Assembly: GCA_017467225.1 (NCBI GenBank)
Contig: JAFTSR010000278.1
Span: 1 to 13,282, forward strand
DNA: 13,282 nt
From: Clostridia bacterium
GTDB lineage: Bacteria; Bacillota_A; Clostridia; Oscillospirales; CAG-272
Direction of reading: 5' to 3'
Made by a program: the position numbers and the translations under genes
The notes under the pieces: generated by a model
Seen by the model: the letters and a program-made list of their open reading frames with translations, nothing else
What the model was told of the DNA's origin: nothing
Databases searched by the model: none
In this document: piece by piece, positions 6,801 to 13,282 of the stretch
Layout of the letters: the number at the start of each line of letters is the position of its first letter
Numbering within the stretch: position 1 is the stretch's first letter

Positions 6801-8321
6801 TCAGCGTCTGCGGCGGCGAATCCAGACGACAATACCGGCAATCACCAGCACCAAGGGCAGCGCGATAATGGTCACGCCTCCCAGTGTCAGCGCGGCATTG
6901 AGCGACACGCTCAGCGGTGCCGTCGTGATATCCAGCGCCTCGATGGCGGTCAGCGTGGAAGCGTAGCCGTCGTTGAGGTAGTTGGTAGCCATGGCGAAAT
7001 AGTAGGTCGCACCCTTGCCGTACGCGGCTGCGGTGCTGTCGCTGAAGGCATCCAGCGAAGCAAACCACACCACCTTGGAGCCGGTCGTGCTGTTTTCCAG
7101 CGCAACACCGGTGGCAACCTTACCCCAGTCGGTTTCCTTGCCGTCCGCAGCTACCGTATAAGCGTCGGTGGCGCTGAACAGCGTTGTCGCCGTCACACCC
7201 TCAGGCAGCGTGGCATCCAGCAGAATACCGTGCGCGTGCGGCATGACCATCACGTAAGAATTTTCGCTCTGCGTGACACCGTAGGTGATCACGTGCTGAG
7301 AATTGACCGCAGGGATCAGATTCTGCGGTGCGCCAACGTATCTGTTGGCATTGCCCTCGTACAGCATGCCACCCGTGGTGGGATGCGCACCCAGCGTCGC
7401 CATGACGCTCATCAGATTGGGCATGTCGGCGTTGGCAGGCGTGCTGACCAGGATCAGATTACCGCCGTCCGCGATATAGTCGATCAGCGCCTTGGCCGTA
7501 TCGGCAGTCAGGTCGCTTTGCGGTGCATTGATGATGATACAGGAGGCCAGCTCGGGAATGGTATCACCTGCCTGCAGCACCAGCTGCTCGCACTCCAGAA
7601 GCACCATATCAAACATTTCAACAATGCTCTGCGACAGCGCACCCTCGCCGTTGCCGCTAAGCTGATACACGTGCGGAATGTTCTCGGTCGCCACGTACTC
7701 AATGGCGGAGGTCACGGCGGACTCGCCGCCGAAATAGTAGGTGGCCTTACTCAGATCCATGCCATACTGCGCAGCCTGCTGCAAAAGCGCCGTATTGGAC
7801 ATCAGCGAATTATACTGGTCAACCGTGTAGGTGTAATTGAGATCCTCCACGTACACGTAATTGAGGCCGGTGATATCCACTACGGTATAGCGCAGATCGC
7901 TCTCGACGATCAGATAATTGCCGGAGGACGTGATCTTGCTGTACTGATCAAGAACGGTGGGATTGGCCACAGGGTCAAGCGTCTTGATGCGAACGTGGCT
8001 GCTCAGCGCGGTATAGCGCTCCAGGAAGGTCCGCAGCGTCGGTGTCATCATGCCACCCTCGGCAATATAGATGAGATTGACGTCGCGGTCAATGCTGCCG
8101 ACGTATTTCTCGGTGGTTGCGCTGATGCGGTAAAGATCGGTCGCCGTGGTGTCCAGCTTGGTCAGCGTGGAGGGCAGCGTGCCCACCAGGAGATTGACCA
8201 CGATCAGAACAGCCAGCACGATCAGCGTCATGGCCAGCGTATAAGAGCCGGCACGCGTCGTTCTGTTCAGTCCCAGCAGAGAAGAAATGCCGCCTGCTTT
8301 TTTATTTTCATTTTGATTCAT
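6801..8321 (-). CDS. GldG-like ABC transporter auxiliary protein
   Basis: The 506-residue protein has an N-terminal membrane segment (about 27-48), a large extracytoplasmic domain and a C-terminal membrane segment (about 480-501) followed by five arginines, so both ends should be cytoplasmic. The sequence after the first helix (DLYRISATTEKYVGSIDRDVN) and the GHGE-type region, here LSGNGEGALS, match the GldG/ABC_transp_aux family of accessory subunits of ABC-2 exporters. In Bacteroidetes such proteins support gliding; in Clostridia their role is unknown. AAAGGAGG precedes the ATG with good spacing. It lies 21 bases after the permease gene and 15 bases before the DUF4340 gene, in one operon. 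The soluble domain may bind or guide the exported substrate, but that is inference. Confidence 0.87.
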   Translation of the reverse strand: MNQNENKKAGGISSLLGLNRTTRAGSYTLAMTLIVLAVLIVVNLLVGTLPSTLTKLDTTATDLYRISATTEKYVGSIDRDVNLIYIAEGGMMTPTLRTFLERYTALSSHVRIKTLDPVANPTVLDQYSKITSSGNYLIVESDLRYTVVDITGLNYVYVEDLNYTYTVDQYNSLMSNTALLQQAAQYGMDLSKATYYFGGESAVTSAIEYVATENIPHVYQLSGNGEGALSQSIVEMFDMVLLECEQLVLQAGDTIPELASCIIINAPQSDLTADTAKALIDYIADGGNLILVSTPANADMPNLMSVMATLGAHPTTGGMLYEGNANRYVGAPQNLIPAVNSQHVITYGVTQSENSYVMVMPHAHGILLDATLPEGVTATTLFSATDAYTVAADGKETDWGKVATGVALENSTTGSKVVWFASLDAFSDSTAAAYGKGATYYFAMATNYLNDGYASTLTAIEALDITTAPLSVSLNAALTLGGVTIIALPLVLVIAGIVVWIRRRRR

Positions 8322-8342
8322 TGCAATTATCCTCCTTTAACG

Positions 8343-9206
8343 TCAGGACCAACGCTTTTTCTCCAGCACCTGGTAGGTCAGGTAGAGGAAAAAGGCGATA
8401 AAGGACAGATCGTAGACAACGGTGCCCACGTCGAAAATGCCGTAGCTGAAGGCGGTGAAGCGACCGAAGAGCGACATACCCGAGATCAGCTGATAGAACA
8501 AGCCCTCATACAAAGAGGCATTGACGGCATAGAGAACGATCATCGCGCCGATGACCACAGCCGCCACGATTCCCGTCAGGCGCAGATTTTTGGTCAGAAC
8601 GCCAAGCAGCACCAGGACCAGCGCCGCCAGCACCAGCAGTGCGATCAACGACGGCAGCGCACCCGAGGGAACGATCATAGCAAGGCTGTCCATCAGGTTC
8701 AGCAGCAGCACGCCACCCACACCGATGACGGCTGCGATGATCTGACTCTCGGTCAGAGAGGACAGGAACATGCAAAGCGCCAAAAGTGCCGAGCCAAGAA
8801 GGAAGAAGGCGATCAGAGAGCAGTAAGCTGCGGCAAGATGAACCGTACCGAACAGGCACAGAACGAGAGGATAAACAGCAATAATGCCGCAAGCCACGCC
8901 AAAGACGGCAACCATGGCCAGATACTTTCCAAGCACCACCTGCCAAAGCGGCAGCGGCAAGGAATACAGCAGCTGATCTACGCGGCTGCGCTTGTCCTCA
9001 GCGAGCGAACGCATGGCAAGCACCGGCACGGCGAAGATCAGAACGATCTGCAAATTGGCCAGCGAATATTCAAAGTTGGGAGACTGGCTGATCAGGTTGT
9101 CAGCGGTATAAAAGATACCCTCAAACAGCACGACCATGGCGATAAACAAGGGACCGGTCACGTTGCGCATGTACGAGGAAAACTCACGCTTGAAAATGGC
9201 ACTCAT
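8343..9206 (-). CDS. ABC-2 type transporter permease, GldF-like
   Basis: The 287-residue protein has about six membrane segments plus a short amphipathic N-terminus (MSAIFKREFSSYMRN), as in ABC-2 permeases. The first cytoplasmic loop, with VLAMRSLAEDKRSRVDQLLYSLPL (written here as adjoining parts), carries the coupling-helix pattern RSLAEDKRSRVDQLL (66-80) seen in GldF and related subunits. It would form the membrane channel, probably as a dimer, driven by the adjacent ATPase. Its ATG overlaps the ATPase stop codon as ATGA, so translation of the two subunits is coupled. It is followed by the GldG-like gene. The transported substrate is unknown. Confidence 0.88.
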   Translation of the reverse strand: MSAIFKREFSSYMRNVTGPLFIAMVVLFEGIFYTADNLISQSPNFEYSLANLQIVLIFAVPVLAMRSLAEDKRSRVDQLLYSLPLPLWQVVLGKYLAMVAVFGVACGIIAVYPLVLCLFGTVHLAAAYCSLIAFFLLGSALLALCMFLSSLTESQIIAAVIGVGGVLLLNLMDSLAMIVPSGALPSLIALLVLAALVLVLLGVLTKNLRLTGIVAAVVIGAMIVLYAVNASLYEGLFYQLISGMSLFGRFTAFSYGIFDVGTVVYDLSFIAFFLYLTYQVLEKKRWS

Positions 9207-10267
9207 CTCTCATCCTCCTCTCCGTCGGACACCTCTGCGTCCTCAGCAACGTCCGTATCAACGTCCTCGCTCACGTCAAGGTCATCGTCGTCCTCGACCG
9301 GCTCGAAATCCACCACGGTTTCATTGACGGCACCCGTCTCCGTACCCGTAAGGGACAGGAAAATTTTTTCAAGCGACTGCTCCTCCAGCTCCATGGTCAG
9401 AACGGCGTACTTACGCTCGGCCATGGCGAAGAAGATGGCATCGCGCAGCTCGTCCGCGCTGACGGCAACCTCCAGCGCAACCTGATCCGCGGCAGGCGCG
9501 GCCAGCACACGGATCTCTCCCACGCCGTCGATCTGCGAGAGCACGTCGCGCACACCAGCCTCGTCGCCGCGAACGACCAGACGCAAAAGCTTGCTCTGTC
9601 CGAGCATCTGCTGCAGCTCGTCCTGCGTACCTGATGCGACCAGCTGACCGTCCGAAATGACAAGAATTTCGTCGCAGATCTCGCTGATCTCCGAGAGAAT
9701 ATGGCTGGAGATGATGACCGTGCGGCTCTGTCCCAGATGGCGGATCAGATCGCGGATATCGATGATCTGCTTGGGGTCAAGACCGACCGTCGGCTCGTCC
9801 AGAATGATAATCTCAGGGTTACCGAGCATCGCCTGCGCAATGCCGACTCGCTGCTTATATCCCTTGGAGAGGTTGCGAATCAGGCGGTTTTTCATATCGT
9901 CAATGCGGGTCAGCTCCATGACCTCCTGTACCTGACGGGCAATGCGTCCCTGCGGCACGCCCTTGGCACCTGCCACAAAGGTCAGATACTCCAGGGGAGT
10001 CATCTCGGTGTAAAGAGGCGGCTGCTCCGGCAGATAGCCGATGCACTTCTTGGCCTCAACGGGATTTTCGTAAATATCAAATCCGTTGATGTTGACCGTA
10101 CCGGCGCTGGGTGCCAGACAACCGGTCATCATGTTCATGGTGGTGGATTTTCCCGCGCCGTTCGGGCCGAGCAATCCGTAAATTTTTCCGTTGATGATCT
10201 TAAAATTCAGATCCTTGACGGCGTAATGATCGCCGTAGCGCTTGGTCAGATTTTTGACCTCAATCAA
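9203..10267 (-). CDS. ABC transporter ATP-binding protein, GldA-like, with acidic C-terminal tail
   Basis: The 354-residue cytoplasmic ATPase powers the adjacent ABC-2 permease. From the chosen start it has Walker A GPNGAGKST (34-42), a Q-loop glutamine (Q82), the signature NLSKGYKQR (132-140, LSKGY in place of LSGGQ, as is usual in this subgroup), Walker B IIILDEPT (153-160) and the H-loop histidine in SSHILSE (H189). A regulatory C-terminal domain follows, ending in an unusual acidic tail of about 40 residues rich in D, E and V. The start is taken as TTG at 10267 because GGAGGG lies 6 bases upstream and the protein then begins MIEVKNLTKRYG, the normal family start. An ATG six codons upstream (10285) sits before that ribosome site and has none of its own. 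It is the first gene of the four-gene leftward operon. Confidence 0.9.
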   Translation of the reverse strand: MIEVKNLTKRYGDHYAVKDLNFKIINGKIYGLLGPNGAGKSTTMNMMTGCLAPSAGTVNINGFDIYENPVEAKKCIGYLPEQPPLYTEMTPLEYLTFVAGAKGVPQGRIARQVQEVMELTRIDDMKNRLIRNLSKGYKQRVGIAQAMLGNPEIIILDEPTVGLDPKQIIDIRDLIRHLGQSRTVIISSHILSEISEICDEILVISDGQLVASGTQDELQQMLGQSKLLRLVVRGDEAGVRDVLSQIDGVGEIRVLAAPAADQVALEVAVSADELRDAIFFAMAERKYAVLTMELEEQSLEKIFLSLTGTETGAVNETVVDFEPVEDDDDLDVSEDVDTDVAEDAEVSDGEEDER

Positions 10268-10273
10268 AACAAT

Positions 10274-10279
10274 CCCTCC
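10274..10279 (-). promoter_or_regulatory. Ribosome site deciding the TTG start of the GldA-like ATPase
   Basis: On the minus strand GGAGGG lies 6 bases before TTG (10267-10265), which begins the canonical MIEVKNL N-terminus. The alternative upstream ATG at 10285 would place this Shine-Dalgarno inside the coding sequence. Confidence 0.75.
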
Positions 10280-10328
10280 GTTCATTTTCGAGTTTGCGGT
10301 ACATCTCGGCGGATGCCCACATCAAGCC

Positions 10329-10357
10329 ATGATAATAATACACGCAAGTTGTGTCAT
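10329..10357 (-). promoter_or_regulatory. Promoter of the Gld-like ABC operon
   Basis: Read on the minus strand, ATGACA (10357-10352) is followed by a 17-base spacer and TATCAT (10334-10329); each box differs from the sigma-A consensus at one base. Transcription would start near 10322, giving a leader of about 55 bases before the TTG start. The -35 box overlaps a TTCATGA word that recurs in inverted form just upstream. Confidence 0.65.
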
Positions 10358-10399
10358 GAATTTGAAGTATTTATGAACGTTTCATGTTTTTTGTTCATA
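10354..10399. promoter_or_regulatory. Cluster of ATGAAC/GTTCAT half-sites upstream of the Gld-like promoter
   Basis: TATGAAC (10372-10378) is inverted as GTTCATA (10393-10399), and nested within it ATGAA-CGT-TTCAT (10373-10385) is another inverted repeat. A further TCATGAA (10354-10360) overlaps the -35 box. Such half-site clusters suggest a regulator binding site; the protein is unknown. Confidence 0.35.
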
Positions 10400-10574
10400 T
10401 TTTATGATTTTTTTGGGACATACCCTCCCGCATTTGCAAAATAGCGGATTTTTTGTGAGCGAAGCGGCAAATTTCGCGTATTTTTTCAGCGCACAGGCGG
10501 TATGATAGAGAAAGTGAAGCAAAACACCCCGTTGAGTGCATGTATTTGTGAAAAACGTAAAAAAATTTGTGGAA

Positions 10575-10593
10575 TGTGTACAAATTGTGTACA
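10575..10593 (+). promoter_or_regulatory. Candidate operator: two phased TGTGTACA words before the glg promoter
   Basis: TGTGTACA occurs at 10575-10582 and again at 10586-10593, 11 bases apart, about one helical turn. Each contains the palindrome TGTACA, and together they form an imperfect inverted repeat. They end 6 bases upstream of the -35 box, a position suited to an activator or repressor. Confidence 0.45.
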
Positions 10594-10599
10594 TACACC

Positions 10600-10628
10600 T
10601 TGATTTATCGAATGAAAAGTGGTATAAT
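10600..10628 (+). promoter_or_regulatory. Sigma-A promoter of the glycogen operon
   Basis: TTGATT (10600-10605), a 17-base spacer and a perfect TATAAT (10623-10628) form a strong promoter. Transcription would start near 10635, within or just before the alternating AT tract at 10633-10652, giving a leader of about 60 bases to the glgB ATG. Confidence 0.8.
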
Positions 10629-10632
10629 GGCG

Positions 10633-10652
10633 ATATAAATATATATATATAT
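10633..10652. repeat. Alternating AT tract at the start of the glg transcript
   Basis: The sequence is ATATA followed by an uninterrupted AT dinucleotide run, lying at the predicted transcription start. It is self-complementary and could melt easily or vary in length between strains. Confidence 0.7.
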
Positions 10653-10694
10653 TCGCTTATTTTGTACCGTTTTGAAAGGAAGGAACCCTCTCGC

Positions 10695-12689
10695 ATGAAG
10701 CAAGCACAGCATCTCTCCGCTGACCGCACCGACCCGTTGGCACCTTATCTGTTTCATCAAGGCACCAACTATCACGCCTATCGCTATCTGGGCATGCACC
10801 GCTTACCCGAGGGTGTTGTCTTCCGCGTCTGGGCACCCAACGCGAGCGCTGTCAGTGTTGTCGGCGATTTTTGCGACTGGGACGTCGGCATTCCCATGCA
10901 GCGCATCACCGAGGGCGGCATCTGGGAGCTGGCGCTGAGTGCTGTCGATCCACAGCCCGGGCAGGCCTACAAATATCGCATCCACAACGGCTGGCGCACA
11001 CTTCTCAAATCCGACCCATACGCGACGGCAGCCGAGTGCCCACCGGCCACAGCCTCCGTCATCCCCGATGACACGCCCTACCTCTGGCGCGACGAGGGGT
11101 GGCTACGCTATCGCGCGCGCACCATGGGACAGGGCGATTTTTACCGTCAGCCGATCAATATCTACGAGCTGCATCCGCTCTCCTGGCGTCGGCACGAGGA
11201 CGGCACCTACCTGCCCTGGCGTGAGCTGGCGGAGGAGCTGGCTCCCTATGTCAAGCGCATGGGATATACCCACGTGGAGCTGATGCCGATCATGGAGCAT
11301 CCTTACGAAGGCTCCTGGGGATATCAGGTCTGCTCCTATTTCGCACCCACCGCCCGTCTGGGCTCGCCGAACGACTTCCGCACCTTTGTGGATATCATGC
11401 ACGAGGCCGGCATCGGCGTTATTCTGGACTGGGTTCCCGCGCACTTCCCCAAGGACGCGCACGGGCTTTATGAGTTCGACGGGCAACCGCTGTACGAATA
11501 TCAGGGCGAGGACCGCAAGGAGCACAGCGGCTGGGGTACCCGCTGCTTTGACGTCGGACGGCAGGAGGTGCAGTCCTTCCTGATCTCCAGCGCATCCTAC
11601 TGGATTGAGGAGTTTCACGCCGACGGCCTGCGCGTGGATGCCGTGGCATCCATGCTGTATCTGGACTACGACCGCGAGCCGGGCAAATGGTCGCCCAACA
11701 TCTACGGTAACAACCGCAATCTGGAGGCGATCGCCTTTTTCCAAAAGCTCAACGCCCATCTGCACGGTGCGTATCCCGACGTACTGACCATCGCGGAGGA
11801 GTCGGGAGACTTTGGCGGCGTAACGAGCAGCACCGACGGCGGTCTGGGCTTCTCGATGAAGTGGAACATGGGCTGGATGAACGACACGCTCTCCTATGCA
11901 GAGCTTGATCCCATCTACCGCCGCTACCATCACAACAAGACCACCTTCTCGCTGACCTACAGCTTCAACGAAAAATACGTGCTCCCCATCTCACACGACG
12001 AGGTGGTGCACGGAAAGAAATCCTTCCTTGACCGGATGCCCGGCACGTACGAGCAAAAGTTCGCCGGTCAGCGCGTCTTTTACGCCTGGCAGATGACACA
12101 CCCGGGCAAAAAGCTGACCTTCATGTCCTCGGAGATCGGGCAGTTCCGTGAGTGGGACTACGCCGGCAGCGTCGAATGGTTTATGACCGATTATCCCATG
12201 CACGCCGCCATGCAGGCATATTTTGCCGCCATCAACGACTTCTATCTCAAGCAGCCGGCGCTGTGGCAACGCGACGACGGCTGGGACGGCTTCTCCTGGA
12301 TCAACGCCGACGACGCCGAGCGCAGTATTCTCTCCTTCCGCCGCAACGGCGACAAGCCGGCGGACGAGCTGCTGGTCCTGCTCAACTTCACGCCGGTCTA
12401 CCGCGAGAGCTTCGGCATCAACGTGCCTCACGCGGGACAGTGGCGGGTCGTCTTCTCATCGGACGAGCAGCCCTTTGGTGGATTTGGTCTGTGTCCGCGT
12501 GACACGCTTTGCACCGCTCTGCCGACCGCTCCCGACAGTGAGCAGCACTATATCACCCTGCCGCTGCCGCCTTTGAGTGCCGTTATCTTGCGCGCCGAGC
12601 CCAAAAAGGCATCCCGCGCACCCAAAACCACGTCTTCCACCGAGACCGCAGCGCCTCGGAAAAGCAATAGAAAAACAAAACAATCATGA
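10695..12689 (+). CDS. glgB: 1,4-alpha-glucan branching enzyme
   Basis: The 664-residue cytosolic GH13 enzyme cuts alpha-1,4 glucan chains and re-attaches them through alpha-1,6 bonds during glycogen synthesis. An N-terminal CBM48 domain (about 25-115; [19 protein letters not shown] at 41-59) precedes the TIM barrel. Conserved barrel regions are DWVPAHFP (245-252), [10 protein letters not shown] with nucleophile D315, TIAEES with acid/base E368, and SHDEVVHGK with D435. The C-terminal beta domain ends at [12 protein letters not shown] and is followed by a basic, Ser/Thr-rich tail of about 27 residues not typical of the family. The ATG at 10695 is chosen because AAAGGAAGGA lies 10 bases upstream and [11 protein letters not shown] leads into the usual domain; the upstream extension lies over the promoter. 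glgC starts 16 bases downstream, so the two form an operon. Confidence 0.95.
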   Translation: MKQAQHLSADRTDPLAPYLFHQGTNYHAYRYLGMHRLPEGVVFRVWAPNASAVSVVGDFCDWDVGIPMQRITEGGIWELALSAVDPQPGQAYKYRIHNGWRTLLKSDPYATAAECPPATASVIPDDTPYLWRDEGWLRYRARTMGQGDFYRQPINIYELHPLSWRRHEDGTYLPWRELAEELAPYVKRMGYTHVELMPIMEHPYEGSWGYQVCSYFAPTARLGSPNDFRTFVDIMHEAGIGVILDWVPAHFPKDAHGLYEFDGQPLYEYQGEDRKEHSGWGTRCFDVGRQEVQSFLISSASYWIEEFHADGLRVDAVASMLYLDYDREPGKWSPNIYGNNRNLEAIAFFQKLNAHLHGAYPDVLTIAEESGDFGGVTSSTDGGLGFSMKWNMGWMNDTLSYAELDPIYRRYHHNKTTFSLTYSFNEKYVLPISHDEVVHGKKSFLDRMPGTYEQKFAGQRVFYAWQMTHPGKKLTFMSSEIGQFREWDYAGSVEWFMTDYPMHAAMQAYFAAINDFYLKQPALWQRDDGWDGFSWINADDAERSILSFRRNGDKPADELLVLLNFTPVYRESFGINVPHAGQWRVVFSSDEQPFGGFGLCPRDTLCTALPTAPDSEQHYITLPLPPLSAVILRAEPKKASRAPKTTSSTETAAPRKSNRKTKQS

Positions 12690-12705
12690 TACGGGAGGTA
12701 TTACC

Positions 12706-13282
12706 ATGAAACAGAAAAAAGAATGTGTTGCCATGCTGCTTGCAGGCGGTCAGGGCAGCCGACTCTACGCACTCACCAAGAAAACAGCCAAGCCCGCCGT
12801 CCGCTTCGGCGGCAAGTATCGTATCATCGACTTTCCCCTGTCCAACTGCATCAACTCGGACATTGATACCGTCGGCGTACTGACCCAGTATCAGCCGCTG
12901 GTACTCAACGAATATATCGGCAACGGCCTGCCCTGGGATCTGGACCGCAACATCGGCGGCGTTAAGATCCTGCCGCCCTATCAGGGTCAGAACGGCGCGG
13001 ATTGGTACAAGGGTACCGCCAACGCCATCTATCAGAATATGGAGTTCATCGAGCAGTACAACTGTGACTACGTGCTCATTCTCTCCGGTGACCACATCTA
13101 CAAAATGGACTACGCCAAGATGCTGGATTACCACAAGGAAAAGGGCGCGGACTGCACCATCGCCGTCCTGGATGTGCCGATCGAGGAGGCCAGCCGCTTC
13201 GGTATTATGAGTGCTTACGATGACGGCACCATCTACAAATTCACCGAAAAGCCCAAGAATCCCGACTCCACCAAGGCGTCCA
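12706..13282 (+). CDS. glgC: Glucose-1-phosphate adenylyltransferase (ADP-glucose pyrophosphorylase), 5' part
   Basis: The first 192 codons are present and the gene runs off the window edge without a stop. The enzyme makes ADP-glucose from glucose-1-phosphate and ATP, the regulated step of bacterial glycogen synthesis. [21 protein letters not shown] (residues 10-30, read as adjoining parts) is the nucleotidyltransferase signature. It is followed by [14 protein letters not shown] (34-47), [11 protein letters not shown] (101-111) and the metal-binding [10 protein letters not shown] (127-136). FTEKPKNP (179-186) is the substrate-binding loop region with the glutamate and lysine of EKP. GGGAGG lies 7 bases before the ATG. 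In many Firmicutes GlgC pairs with a GlgD subunit encoded next; that gene would lie outside the window. This sequence fits GlgC better than GlgD because the GGQGSRL and EKP motifs are intact. Confidence 0.93.
   Translation, partial: MKQKKECVAMLLAGGQGSRLYALTKKTAKPAVRFGGKYRIIDFPLSNCINSDIDTVGVLTQYQPLVLNEYIGNGLPWDLDRNIGGVKILPPYQGQNGADWYKGTANAIYQNMEFIEQYNCDYVLILSGDHIYKMDYAKMLDYHKEKGADCTIAVLDVPIEEASRFGIMSAYDDGTIYKFTEKPKNPDSTKAS

Larger units (their letters stand above)
10286..10694. other. Divergent intergenic control region without a gene
   Basis: This AT-rich 409-base stretch separates the GldA-like gene from glgB. It holds the leftward promoter at 10357-10329 and its half-site cluster. The middle part (10400-10570) has T-runs, two very weak hairpins, and no coding sequence I can support. 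The right part holds two phased TGTGTACA words, the rightward promoter at 10600-10628 and an alternating AT tract. In-frame extension of glgB back to 10536 is not supported. Confidence 0.7.

Noticed and set aside
7230..9485. Plus-strand open frame of 751 codons across the GldG-like, permease and ATPase genes
   Set aside because: It crosses three well-supported genes on the other strand, is extremely rich in His, Gln and Arg, and has no promoter or ribosome site; it is a shadow frame.
10459..10486. Hairpin GCGAA/TTCGC followed by six T, possible terminator
   Set aside because: The stem has only five pairs with a nine-base loop and no gene on the plus strand lies upstream to be terminated.
10536..10694. 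N-terminal extension of glgB by 53 codons
   Set aside because: The extension would be read through the operator-like repeats, the TATAAT box and the AT tract, and the strong ribosome site points to the ATG at 10695.

Overview
The window reads as chromosomal DNA of a Firmicute of the class Clostridia, plausibly a gut Oscillospirales-type organism. This is inferred from strong GGAGG ribosome sites, consensus TTGACA/TATAAT promoters, an RqcH-type NFACT protein, a type II pantothenate kinase, a Gld-like ABC operon with a DUF4340 partner, and long GC-moderate palindromes between genes. No rRNA, tRNA, CRISPR array, transposase or phage gene was seen.

Layout. (1) Bases 1-233 hold no supported gene but carry a nested stem-loop element that abuts the 3' end of rqcH. 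(2) Leftward operon: a NagD-like HAD phosphatase (2838-1993), overlapping and followed by rqcH (2003-234). (3) Bases 2839-2985 hold two divergent sigma-A promoters whose boxes interlock. (4) Rightward operon: YgjV-like membrane protein, type II pantothenate kinase (start-stop overlap) and a Gfo/Idh/MocA oxidoreductase (2986-5531). (5) Bases 5532-5744 hold a stack of palindromes and a strong terminator between convergent operons. (6) Leftward operon: GldA-like ATPase (TTG start), ABC-2 permease, GldG-like protein and DUF4340 protein (10267-5745). (7) Bases 10268-10694 form a 427-base divergent control region with one good promoter each way and candidate operators. (8) Rightward glycogen operon: glgB (10695-12689) and the start of glgC (12706 to the window end).

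How the genes work together. GlgC makes ADP-glucose and GlgB branches the growing glucan, so the right end is a glycogen synthesis locus that very likely continues with other glg genes. The Gld-like operon encodes a complete ABC-2 type complex: one ATPase, one integral permease and two membrane-anchored extracytoplasmic proteins. Its substrate is unknown. RqcH works in rescue of stalled large ribosomal subunits. CoaW starts CoA synthesis. The oxidoreductase and YgjV cannot be given a substrate from sequence.

Most of this is ordinary metabolism. The parts most worth a second look are the nested palindromic element at 48-221 and its relative at 5546-5689, the interlocked promoters at 2872-2915, the candidate operator sites at 10354-10399 and 10575-10593, and the translationally coupled YgjV-CoaW pair. 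I found no convincing new defence or mobile system.
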